Source: SZUA-36 sp963774415
GTDB taxonomy: Bacteria > Pseudomonadota > Gammaproteobacteria > Xanthomonadales > SZUA-36
Direction: 5' to 3'
DNA: 64,000 nucleotides
NCBI GenBank assembly: GCA_963774415.1
Contig: CAVZEU010000001.1
Coordinates: 434,001-498,000, forward strand
Shown: in pieces, positions 56,456 through 64,000 of the stretch
How positions within the stretch are numbered: the stretch's first letter is position 1
Layout of the letters: each line of letters begins with the position of its first letter
Notes under the pieces: model-generated
What the model saw: only the letters and a program-made list of their open reading frames with translations
Database searches by the model: none
Told to the model about the DNA's origin: nothing
Made by a program: the position numbers and the translations under genes

Positions 56456-57213
56456 TACCGGAATACCACATCGTCATTCCCGCACGCTATGCGTCCGAAC
56501 GACTGCCGGGCAAGCTGCTGCGGGACCTCGGCGGCAGGCCGCTGTTGCAGCACGTCTGGGCCAGGGCGCGCGGCTCGGGGGCGAAATCGGTCACCATTGC
56601 CGCCGATGACGAGCGCATACGCAAGGCGGCCGAAGGGTTCGGCGCCGATGTCGTCATGACCGCTGTCACGCACCAAAGCGGCAGCGACCGGATCGTCGAG
56701 TGCGCCGACCGGCTGGGCTGGCCGGACGACCAACTGCTGGTCAATCTGCAGGGAGACGAACCGATGATGCCGCCGGCGTGTCTCGACCAGGTCGCTCTGC
56801 TGCTGGCAAGCAGCCGGGATTGCGAGATGGCGAGCCTGTACTGGCCGATTACGGACGCCGGTGAGGTCGTGAACCCGAATGCGGTCAAGGTCGTCACCGA
56901 CCGCAACGGCCGCGCGTTGTATTTCAGCCGCTCGCCGATACCGTACACACGCAATTTCGACGCCATTGCAAGCGCCATTGCCGCCGGTGAAAGCTGGAAA
57001 CGCCATCTTGGCCTGTACGCCTACCGGCTTGGGGCCCTCAGACGTTTCACCGAGGCCGGGCCGACACCGCTGGAGCGCGCGGAAAGACTCGAACAGTTGC
57101 GCGTGCTCGAGCAGGGTGGCAGCATCGCGATGGCGCAGGCGTGCGAATGCATTCCCGCCGGTGTCGATACCGAGGACGATTTGTCCCGCATTGGAAAGTT
57201 GATTTCAAGTTAA
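56452..57213 (+). CDS. kdsB: 3-deoxy-manno-octulosonate cytidylyltransferase
   Basis: The 253-residue protein has the KdsB signature VIPARYASERLPGKLLRDLGGRPLLQHVW, LVNLQGDEPMMPP and YFSRSPIPYTR. It makes CMP-Kdo for lipopolysaccharide. AGGAG precedes ATG 56452. Confidence 0.96.
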   Translation: MIPEYHIVIPARYASERLPGKLLRDLGGRPLLQHVWARARGSGAKSVTIAADDERIRKAAEGFGADVVMTAVTHQSGSDRIVECADRLGWPDDQLLVNLQGDEPMMPPACLDQVALLLASSRDCEMASLYWPITDAGEVVNPNAVKVVTDRNGRALYFSRSPIPYTRNFDAIASAIAAGESWKRHLGLYAYRLGALRRFTEAGPTPLERAERLEQLRVLEQGGSIAMAQACECIPAGVDTEDDLSRIGKLISS

Positions 57214-57237
57214 ATATAATATAATAGCTGTATCCTT

Positions 57238-57714
57238 ATGTATAATATACTGTTTGTTTGTATGGGAAATATCTGCCGGTCACCGACGGCCGAGGGGTTT
57301 TTCCGGCATCACCTGAAAAACTCCGCGCTGCGCCAGCGGGTGTCGGCCGATTCCGCCGGCACGCACGGCTACCATATCGGCGACTCGCCCGACCCGCGCG
57401 CCATCGAGGCTGCACAGGAATATGGCGTGGACATCAGCGGCTTGCGGGCGCGCAAGGTCACGCCGGCGGATTTCAAGGCCCACGACCTGATCATCGCCAT
57501 GGACCAGGTCAACCTCGCCGGTCTCCGGCCCGTGCAACCGGCCGATGGCAGCGCCGAGGTCCGTTTGATGATGTCCTGGCACCCGGATGCCCAGACCGCC
57601 GAGGTGCCGGACCCGTACTATGGCGATTTTGCAGATTTTCAGTCGATGTGCCGCCTGCTGCATGCGGCCACGGCCGGATTGCTGGCCGACCTCGACGCGC
57701 GTCTGCACGCCTAG
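57238..57714 (+). CDS. Low-molecular-weight protein-tyrosine phosphatase
   Basis: The 158-residue protein has the P-loop FVCMGNICRSPTAEG and the general acid loop VPDPYYGD. It dephosphorylates tyrosine residues. It is separated from kdsB by a 24-bp very AT-rich gap with TATAAT-like boxes, which might hold a promoter. Confidence 0.94.
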   Translation: MYNILFVCMGNICRSPTAEGFFRHHLKNSALRQRVSADSAGTHGYHIGDSPDPRAIEAAQEYGVDISGLRARKVTPADFKAHDLIIAMDQVNLAGLRPVQPADGSAEVRLMMSWHPDAQTAEVPDPYYGDFADFQSMCRLLHAATAGLLADLDARLHA

Positions 57715-57733
57715 CCGCAGCTCTGTCTTGCCC

Positions 57734-59578
57734 GTGACAAAGAAAACCGCCAGGAACAAGCGCGGCAGCCGCAAGGGTTTCGACGGCACGGCGTACGCCC
57801 GCCGCCTGCCGCAGCGGCCCGGCGTCTACCTGATGCGCGCGGCTGACGGAACGGCGCTTTACGTCGGCAAGGCGGCCAACCTGCGCAAGCGCGTGGCCAG
57901 CTATTTCGACGCGCGGCCCAAAATCGAGCGGATCATGCGCATGACCGCCCGCATCGACAGTGTAGAGGTCAGCCTGACGCGCTCCGAGGCCGAGGCGCTG
58001 TTGCTCGAGAACGAATGGATCAAGTCGCTGAAGCCGCGCTACAACGTGTTGCTGCGCGATGACAAGAGCTATCCCTGGATCATGCTGTCGATGGATCACA
58101 CCTACCCGCGCATCGCGTTCCATCGCGGCGGCAAGGACAAGGGCAAGGAATACCTGGGTCCGTATCCATCCGCCAGCTCGGTGCGGGAAAGCATCAACCT
58201 GATCCAGAAACTGTTCCGGCTGCGCAATTGCGAGGACAGCTATTTCAGCCACCGGCGGCGCCCGTGCCTGCAGTACCAGATCAAGCGCTGCACGGCGCCG
58301 TGCGTGGGCAAGACGAGCCCGGCCGCCTATGCGCGCCAGGTCGAGGACGCGCTGCTGTTCCTGAACGGCCACAGCCAAAAGGTCATCAGGCGATTGATTG
58401 CGCGCATGGAAGATGCGGCCAGGCAGCAGCGGTACGAGGAGGCGGCCCAGTTCCGGGACCGGATCAACCACCTCAAGCAGATGCAGGCGCGGCAGTTCGT
58501 ATCGGCCGGTAACGGGGACCTGGACATCATTGGCCTCGCTGTTTTCGAGGGCAGCTGCGCGATCGAGGTGATGACCGTCAGGGGAGGGCGCAGCCTTGGC
58601 AAACGGGATTATTTCCCCAGCCAGGCGGAAGGTCTCAGCGAAGGGGCTATTCTCGGCGCTTTCCTGGGCCAGTATTACCGTGAGCGCCAGGCGCCGCCGG
58701 AACTGATCCTGTCGCACGAGTTGGAGGACAGGGCCCTGTTCGAAAGCGTTTTCAGCGAGCGTTCCGGCCGCAAGGTGCGGTTGCAGCCGCACCCGCGCAG
58801 CCATCGCCGGCAATGGCTGGAACTGGTACGCACCAACGCCTTGGCCGCGCTGCAGATGCGGACCACGGAGTCTTCCAGGATCGGACACCAGTTCGAGGCC
58901 CTGGCCGAACTGTTGCAACTCGATGCCGTGCCCGATCACATCGAATGTTTCGACATATCGCACACGTCGGGGCACAAGACCGTCGCATCCTGCGTCGTTT
59001 TCGGCCGGGACGGGCCGGTCAAATCCCGCTACCGGCGCTACAACCTGAAGGGGTTCGCCCCCGGCGACGACTACGCCGCCATGCGCGAGGTTCTGGGGCG
59101 CCGTTACCGCAAGTTGCAGCTGGACGGCGCGCAATTGCCGGACCTGGTGATCGTCGACGGCGGCCGCGGCCAATTGGGGGTTGCGCGGGAAGTGCTCGGC
59201 GAATGCGGGCTGGACGGCATTCCGTTGCTGGGAATCGCCAAGGGCCCGGCGCGCCGGGCCGGGCACGAGGAATGGGTGTTGCCGGTTCCGCCGCACAGCC
59301 TGCGCCCCGGCCCCGCTTCACCGGCCTCGCACCTGGTCCAACAGGTCCGGGACGAAGCGCACCGGTTTGCGATTACCGGCCACCGGCAGCGCCGGCAAAA
59401 GGCCGCGGTGCATTCCGTGCTGGAAGATATCGCCGGTGTCGGCAGCGGCCGCCGCCGCGCGCTGCTGACCCATTTCGGCGGCTTGCAGGGCGTCAAAAAG
59501 GCCGGCATCGACGACCTCGCGGGCATACCCGGGATCAACCGGGAACTGGCGCAGCGCATTTACAGGGCGCTGCACTGA
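57734..59578 (+). CDS. uvrC: Excinuclease ABC subunit C
   Basis: The 614-residue protein starts at GTG 57734. The GIY-YIG nuclease is at about 25-100 (PGVYLMRAADGTALYVGKA), a UVR motif at about 225, the RNase H-like 5' nuclease is in the middle (IECFDISHTSGHKTVASCVV) and helix-hairpin-helix repeats are at the end. It makes both incisions in nucleotide excision repair. Followed by pgsA, as in many gammaproteobacteria, but without uvrY upstream. Confidence 0.95.
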   Translation: MTKKTARNKRGSRKGFDGTAYARRLPQRPGVYLMRAADGTALYVGKAANLRKRVASYFDARPKIERIMRMTARIDSVEVSLTRSEAEALLLENEWIKSLKPRYNVLLRDDKSYPWIMLSMDHTYPRIAFHRGGKDKGKEYLGPYPSASSVRESINLIQKLFRLRNCEDSYFSHRRRPCLQYQIKRCTAPCVGKTSPAAYARQVEDALLFLNGHSQKVIRRLIARMEDAARQQRYEEAAQFRDRINHLKQMQARQFVSAGNGDLDIIGLAVFEGSCAIEVMTVRGGRSLGKRDYFPSQAEGLSEGAILGAFLGQYYRERQAPPELILSHELEDRALFESVFSERSGRKVRLQPHPRSHRRQWLELVRTNALAALQMRTTESSRIGHQFEALAELLQLDAVPDHIECFDISHTSGHKTVASCVVFGRDGPVKSRYRRYNLKGFAPGDDYAAMREVLGRRYRKLQLDGAQLPDLVIVDGGRGQLGVAREVLGECGLDGIPLLGIAKGPARRAGHEEWVLPVPPHSLRPGPASPASHLVQQVRDEAHRFAITGHRQRRQKAAVHSVLEDIAGVGSGRRRALLTHFGGLQGVKKAGIDDLAGIPGINRELAQRIYRALH

Positions 59579-59667
59579 GCACGGCGAATCCGCACGCGGG
59601 CATTATGGATCGACCGCATTTCTGCGATAATGTCCCCCGTGTTTTCGCCAGTCACAGGAACCGAGCC

Positions 59668-60264
59668 ATGAAGATCACCTTCCCACTTTTCCTGACGCTG
59701 CTGCGAATCGCCCTGATACCGGTCCTGGCCCTGGTTTTCTACCTGCCGCAGTCCTGGGCCGGTGTCGCCGCCGCGATCATTTTCATGCTGGCCGCGGTTA
59801 CCGACTGGATGGATGGTTATCTGGCCCGGCGGATGAAGCTGTCGTCGGTCTTCGGCGCCTTTCTGGACCCGGTCGCCGACAAGCTGATGGTGGCGACCGC
59901 GCTGGTGTTGCTGGTGCAACAGAATCCGGAGGTGCTGTTCACGCTGTCGGCCGCGGTCATCGTCGGCAGGGAAATCGCCATTTCGGCCTTGCGCGAATGG
60001 ATGGCGGAACTCGGCAAGAGCGGCCACGTGAAGGTTTCGGGACTGGGGAAAATCAAGACCATCTTCCAGATGACGGCCATCAGCCTGTTGTTGCTGGAGC
60101 AGGACTTTTTCGGCTTGCCGCTGCAGCTGATCGGCCTGATCCTGCTGTACCTGGCGGCGGCCCTGACCCTGTGGTCCATGTGGTTATACCTGCACGCGGC
60201 CTGGCCGATGATGGTGGCCGCGCAGAAACCCGGCAACCTCGACGACAATGCCCGCCAGCACTGA
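59668..60264 (+). CDS. pgsA: CDP-diacylglycerol--glycerol-3-phosphate 3-phosphatidyltransferase
   Basis: The 198-residue membrane protein has the CDP-alcohol phosphotransferase motif DWMDGYLARRMKLSSVFGAF-LDPVADK (DG-x2-AR-x8-G-x3-D-x3-D). It makes phosphatidylglycerol phosphate. ATG 59668 follows an in-frame open stretch that belongs to the uvrC shadow frame. Overlaps ispG by 17 bp. Confidence 0.95.
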   Translation: MKITFPLFLTLLRIALIPVLALVFYLPQSWAGVAAAIIFMLAAVTDWMDGYLARRMKLSSVFGAFLDPVADKLMVATALVLLVQQNPEVLFTLSAAVIVGREIAISALREWMAELGKSGHVKVSGLGKIKTIFQMTAISLLLLEQDFFGLPLQLIGLILLYLAAALTLWSMWLYLHAAWPMMVAAQKPGNLDDNARQH

Positions 60265-61489
60265 AACACCGGCCGGCATCGCGCGGCGGAAAACACCGAC
60301 GGTCAAGGTAGGCGCTGTCGCGATCGGCGGCGACCACCCGGTGGTCGTGCAGTCGATGACCAATACCGATACCGAGGACATCAAGGCGACGGCGCAGCAG
60401 GTTGCGGAACTGGCGCGCGCCGGCTCGGAACTCGTGCGCATCACCGTCAATACCGAGAAAGCGGCGGCGGCGGTCGAGGGCATCGCCGAGCGGCTCGCGA
60501 TGCAGTCTTGCGCGGTGCCGCTGGTCGGTGATTTTCACTACAACGGCCACCTGCTGCTGCGCAAGTATCCCGCCTGCGCACGGCTCCTGGCGAAGTACCG
60601 TATCAACCCCGGCAACGTCGGCTTCGGCCGCAAGCGGGACGATCAGTTCGCGACCATCGTCGAGCAGGCCATCGAGCATGACAAGCCGGTGCGTATCGGC
60701 GTGAACTGGGGCAGCCTGGACCAGGCTCTGCTGGCGCGGCTGATGGACGCCAACGGCAAGCGCCCCGAACCTCGCCCGGCCGACGAGGTCATGCGCGAAG
60801 CGCTGGTGCGCTCGGCGCTGGAAAGCGCAGCCCAGGCGGAAGCCATCGGCCTGGGCCATGACCGCATCATCCTGTCGTGCAAGGTCAGCGACGTGCAGGA
60901 CCTGATCAGCGTTTACCGCGAATTGGCCCGGCGCTGTGACTACCCGTTGCATCTCGGTCTGACGGAAGCCGGCATGGGCAGCAAGGGTATCGTTGCCTCG
61001 ACCGCGGCATTGTCCGTGCTGCTGCAGGAGGGCATCGGCGACACCATCCGCATTTCGCTGACGCCAGCGCCGGGGCAGGCGCGCACCGATGAGGTCACGG
61101 TGGCACAGGAGTTGCTGCAGACCATGGGTTTGCGTGCGTTTTCGCCGCTGGTGACGGCCTGTCCGGGTTGTGGGCGAACGACCAGCACGTTCTTCCAGTC
61201 GCTGGCGCAGGACGTCACACGCCACGTACGAAAAAAGATGCCGGAATGGAAATTGCGCTATCAAGGCGTCGAGAGCCTCAGCCTTGCCGTCATGGGTTGC
61301 GTCGTCAACGGTCCCGGGGAAAGCCGCCAGGCCGATATCGGCATCAGCCTGCCGGGTACCGGCGAGTCGCCCGTCGCGCCCGTGTTCATCAACGGCGAAA
61401 AAGCGGCCACGCTGCGCGGTGATCGCCTGACCGCCGACTTTCTTGACCTGATCGATCAGTATGTCGCCGAGAATTACGAACGCCGGTAA
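60248..61489 (+). CDS. ispG: 4-hydroxy-3-methylbut-2-en-1-yl diphosphate synthase
   Basis: The 413-residue protein has VVVQSMTNTDTEDI at the start, RINPGNVGFG, and the 4Fe-4S cysteines in CPGCGRTTS and MGCVVNGPGES. It is the penultimate enzyme of the MEP isoprenoid pathway. Confidence 0.96.
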   Translation: MPASTETPAGIARRKTPTVKVGAVAIGGDHPVVVQSMTNTDTEDIKATAQQVAELARAGSELVRITVNTEKAAAAVEGIAERLAMQSCAVPLVGDFHYNGHLLLRKYPACARLLAKYRINPGNVGFGRKRDDQFATIVEQAIEHDKPVRIGVNWGSLDQALLARLMDANGKRPEPRPADEVMREALVRSALESAAQAEAIGLGHDRIILSCKVSDVQDLISVYRELARRCDYPLHLGLTEAGMGSKGIVASTAALSVLLQEGIGDTIRISLTPAPGQARTDEVTVAQELLQTMGLRAFSPLVTACPGCGRTTSTFFQSLAQDVTRHVRKKMPEWKLRYQGVESLSLAVMGCVVNGPGESRQADIGISLPGTGESPVAPVFINGEKAATLRGDRLTADFLDLIDQYVAENYERR

Positions 61490-61539
61490 TCATCGCCCCG
61501 GCTCCCGCTGCAACGGGCCAGCCACGGTGCGCCGCCGTC

Positions 61540-62355
61540 ATGGCTGAGTCGGCGGCCGCGGCGGCCGACCGGCACCTGTTGTACCAGCTTTCCGTGCAGG
61601 ACGTCGAGGCCGAGATCGATTTCATCGAGCAAACCTGGTCCGAGCTGCGGCGGCGCCCGGCGGAATATCTGCGTGAAGACTTCTGCGGTACCGCCAACAC
61701 GGCCTGCGAATGGGTCAGGCGGAACGACGGCCATTATGCCCTGGGCGTGGACACGGATGACGCGGTCATGCAGTGGGGCAGGGCGCACAACCTGTCGCGC
61801 CTGAGCCGCGCGCAGCGTGCGCGCATCGAACTGCTGCGGGACGACGTGCTGCATGCGCGCCCCGACCCTGCCGACCTGATACTGGCGATGAATTTCTCCT
61901 ACTACCTGTTTCTGACGCGTGACGAACTGCGCGCCTATTTCGCCAATGCGCTCGACGGCCTGGTCAGCGACGGCATCCTGTTCCTCGATGCGTACGGCGG
62001 CTTCGAGGCGCCGATGGTATTGGTCGAGCCGCGGGAATGCGAGGACGCCGAGGGCAATCCATTCACTTATATCTGGGAGCAGGCTTCGTTCAACCCCATC
62101 GATTCATGCATGGACTGTCATATCCATTTCGAATTTCCGGACGGCTCCCGGATCGACCGGGCTTTCAGCTACCACTGGCGGCTGTGGACCTTGCCCGAAA
62201 TCCGTGAAACGCTATACGAGGCCGGGTTTGACAGCGTGGATATCTACTGGGAGGGCACGGACGCGGACAACAACGAGGGCAATGGCATATACACGCCCTC
62301 CGAGACCGGGGACCCGGACCCGGGCTGGGTCTGCTACGTCGTCGCCCAGGCCTAG
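61540..62355 (+). CDS. Class I SAM-dependent methyltransferase
   Basis: The 271-residue protein has REDFCGTANTACEWV (motif I), LGVDTDDAVMQWG, DLILAMNFSYYLFLTRDELR and a C-terminal beta strand with GWVCYVVAQA. Substrate unknown. It starts at ATG 61540, 50 bp after ispG. Confidence 0.88.
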   Translation: MAESAAAAADRHLLYQLSVQDVEAEIDFIEQTWSELRRRPAEYLREDFCGTANTACEWVRRNDGHYALGVDTDDAVMQWGRAHNLSRLSRAQRARIELLRDDVLHARPDPADLILAMNFSYYLFLTRDELRAYFANALDGLVSDGILFLDAYGGFEAPMVLVEPRECEDAEGNPFTYIWEQASFNPIDSCMDCHIHFEFPDGSRIDRAFSYHWRLWTLPEIRETLYEAGFDSVDIYWEGTDADNNEGNGIYTPSETGDPDPGWVCYVVAQA

Positions 62356-62461
62356 ACCGCCCCAAAAAACGGCTGCAGGCCGGATTTGACGGCGCTGGAG
62401 TACAAATCCTGTCAGTTTTTGCAGTTGTATCCGATCACCCAAAACCACAACAATCTGGGTC

Positions 62462-63643
62462 ATGTTACGCACCGACGAAAACTATGCCGCCGCCGAAGGC
62501 CGCTACAGCGCCGCGCGCCCCCGGTTCGACACGGCCTCTGCAAGAGCCGCCCGCACACAGCAGCAGGAGCGCGAGCCCGTGGCGCTGGATTACGTTCCGG
62601 GCATGGAGCTGCGCAAACTGCTCGAGCAGGCCGTCACCATCGGCGCCAGCGATCTCCACGTTCACAGCGGCGCTTGCCTGCGCCTGCGTGTCGACGGCGA
62701 AGTCCACCAGGCGACGTCACAGGTTCTGGACCAGGCGGAGTGCGAGCGCCTCGTCGCCGAGGTCCTGAACCAGGCCCAGCTGCAGACGCTCAAGGACAGG
62801 TTCCAGATCGATTTTGCCTATGAAATACCGGGCGTCGGCCGTTATCGCGCCAACGCCTACCGGCAGCAGCGCGGTATCGACGCCGTTTTTCGTGTGATCA
62901 AACCGAGGCCGCCGACCCTGAAAGAACTCGGGCTGCCGGACGACCTCGAGCGCTTCGCCCAGTTGCACCAGGGGATGGTGCTGTTCACCGGCCCGGCGGG
63001 CTGTGGCAAATCTTCGACCATGGCGGCGATGGTGAACCTGATCAATGCCAAGCGCGAAGACCATATTCTCACGATCGAGGACCCGATCGAGTACGTGCAC
63101 GCCCCGGCCGCGTGCAGCGTCAACCAGCGCGAAGCGGGGCTGCACACCGGTTCGTTCGCGAAGGCGTTGCGCGCCGCGCTGCGCGAGGACCCCGACGTCA
63201 TCGTGATCGGGGAATTGCGCGATCTCGAAACCATCTCGCAGGCGATCACCGCCGCCGAAACGGGGCACCTCGTGTTGGGGACGCTGCACACATCGAACGC
63301 GATACGCACCGTCAACCGGTTGTTGGGCGTGTTCCCGCCGGACCAGCAAAGCCAGATTCAGATGATGCTGTCGGAGTCGTTGAAGGCCGTCATTTCGCAA
63401 CGGCTCGTGCGGCGCGCCAAGGGCCCCGGGCGGGTTGCGGCCCTGGAGGTCATGGTCAACAACAACGCGGTCGGCAACCTGATCCGGGAAAACCGGGCCT
63501 ACCAGATCAAGTCCGTCCTGCAGACCGGCAGGGCCCAGGGCCAGCGGTTGCTGGACGCTTCGCTGGCGGATCTGATGAACAGGAAAGTCATTACCAGGGA
63601 GGAGGCGCTCAAGTACGCCGACGACCCTGATCAATTGCACTAA
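62462..63643 (+). CDS. pilT: Type IV pilus retraction ATPase PilT
   Basis: The 393-residue protein has a PAS-like N-domain with ASDLHVHSGACLRLRVDG, Walker A FTGPAGCGKSSTMAAMV at about 177, the Asp box IEDPIEYVHA, Walker B VIVIGELRDLET and a His box GHLVLGTLHTSNA. A disordered extension of about 45 residues precedes the usual start. Drives pilus retraction and DNA uptake. Confidence 0.93.
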   Translation: MLRTDENYAAAEGRYSAARPRFDTASARAARTQQQEREPVALDYVPGMELRKLLEQAVTIGASDLHVHSGACLRLRVDGEVHQATSQVLDQAECERLVAEVLNQAQLQTLKDRFQIDFAYEIPGVGRYRANAYRQQRGIDAVFRVIKPRPPTLKELGLPDDLERFAQLHQGMVLFTGPAGCGKSSTMAAMVNLINAKREDHILTIEDPIEYVHAPAACSVNQREAGLHTGSFAKALRAALREDPDVIVIGELRDLETISQAITAAETGHLVLGTLHTSNAIRTVNRLLGVFPPDQQSQIQMMLSESLKAVISQRLVRRAKGPGRVAALEVMVNNNAVGNLIRENRAYQIKSVLQTGRAQGQRLLDASLADLMNRKVITREEALKYADDPDQLH

Positions 63644-63654
63644 AGGGGGTCAGG

Positions 63655-64000
63655 TTTGGCCAGGATCGACGAGCTTTTTCGCACGCTGAAGGAACAGAAC
63701 GGGTCCGATCTGCACCTGTTGGCCAACCAGCCGCCGAGGTTGCGCATCCATGGGCGCTTGTTGCCGCTGGAAGGGCGCGAAGCGATCCCGAACGACACCC
63801 TGGAGGACATGTTGCATGAAATCGCGTCCGCCGAGCAGTGGAGCGAGTTCGAGGCCTGCGGTGACCTGGACTTTGCTTACGGTCTCGAGCACGTGGCCCG
63901 CTTCCGTGTGAATTTCCTGCGTCAGCACCAGGGCGTGGCGGCTATTTTTCGCATCATCCCGGAAAAAATTCTGACTTTCGACGACCTCGGCATTCCCGAT
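63655..64000 (+). CDS. pilU: Second PilT-family ATPase (PilU-like), N-terminal part
   Basis: The gene starts at TTG 63655 just after pilT and leaves the window after about 115 residues. SDLHLLANQPPRLRIHGRLL and FRVNFLRQHQGVAAIFRIIPE match the PilT/PilU N-domain. Its place right after pilT suggests PilU, which aids retraction. Confidence 0.8.

Noticed and set aside
57509..59296. 595-codon leftward ORF over uvrC
   Set aside because: Antisense shadow of uvrC with skewed composition and no family resemblance.
58813..59667. Upstream extension of pgsA to 58813
   Set aside because: The extension lies in an Arg/Pro-rich shadow frame inside uvrC; ATG 59668 matches the family start.

Overview
The window is chromosomal DNA from a high-GC gammaproteobacterium. 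The host genes support this: ftsK-lolA-serS, lolC-lolD, exbB-exbD-msbA-lpxK-kdsB, rne/rluC, uvrC-pgsA, ispG and pilT-pilU, plus Gram-negative lipid A and lipoprotein export functions. The exact order cannot be fixed from sequence alone. It is unlikely to be Enterobacterales or Vibrionales, because gene order and base composition differ.

Layout. (1) 1-11.6 kb is core chromosome: an M13 peptidase lipoprotein, greB, an Hsp20 gene with a textbook heat-shock promoter and a three-hairpin leader, plsC, a rhomboid protease, aat, trxB, ftsK, lolA (apparent frameshift), serS and a BI-1 family membrane protein. (2) 11.8-12.3 kb holds tRNA-Ser(UGA) followed by two copies of a hairpin-rich trailer repeat. 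(3) 12.3-41.4 kb is a sedentary chromosomal integron. A leftward intI is followed by a rightward array of about 40 cassettes separated by attC sites (RYYYAAC ... GTTRRRY). The cassettes are visibly more AT-rich and heterogeneous than the flanks. They encode ten type II toxin-antitoxin modules (BrnTA-like x3, HigBA x2, Gp49-type HigBA, RelBE, ParDE, Phd/YoeB, MazEF-like) and small enzymes (GST, GNAT, VOC, DUF1330, RibD-C/DHFR-like, GFA x2, cupins, SnoaL-like x2, methyltransferase, amidohydrolase). They also encode nuclease-like, protease-like and HEPN-like proteins that could be defence functions, and many unknowns. The distal part (37.4-41.4 kb) is eroded, with half attC sites and decayed gene copies. 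(4) 41.4-44.1 kb carries small membrane and zinc proteins and an unusual LuxR-type regulator whose receiver has lost its phospho-acceptor Asp. (5) 44.2-64 kb is core chromosome again: rne and rluC divergent, then a long rightward cluster lolC-lolD-comEC-exbB-exbD-msbA-lpxK-kdsB-(PTP)-uvrC-pgsA-ispG, a methyltransferase, pilT and the start of a second PilT/PilU ATPase.

How it fits together. IntI recombines attC sites to shuffle cassettes. ComEC and the PilT/PilU retraction motors in the same window suggest natural DNA uptake that could feed the array. TA cassettes probably stabilise it. Eight of the ten TA modules carry their own sigma70-like promoter placed so that transcription should begin at the first start codon, usually with a palindromic operator over the promoter. 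This repeated leaderless layout is the most distinctive structural signal I found. All functional calls come from reading motifs and family resemblance; no searches were run.
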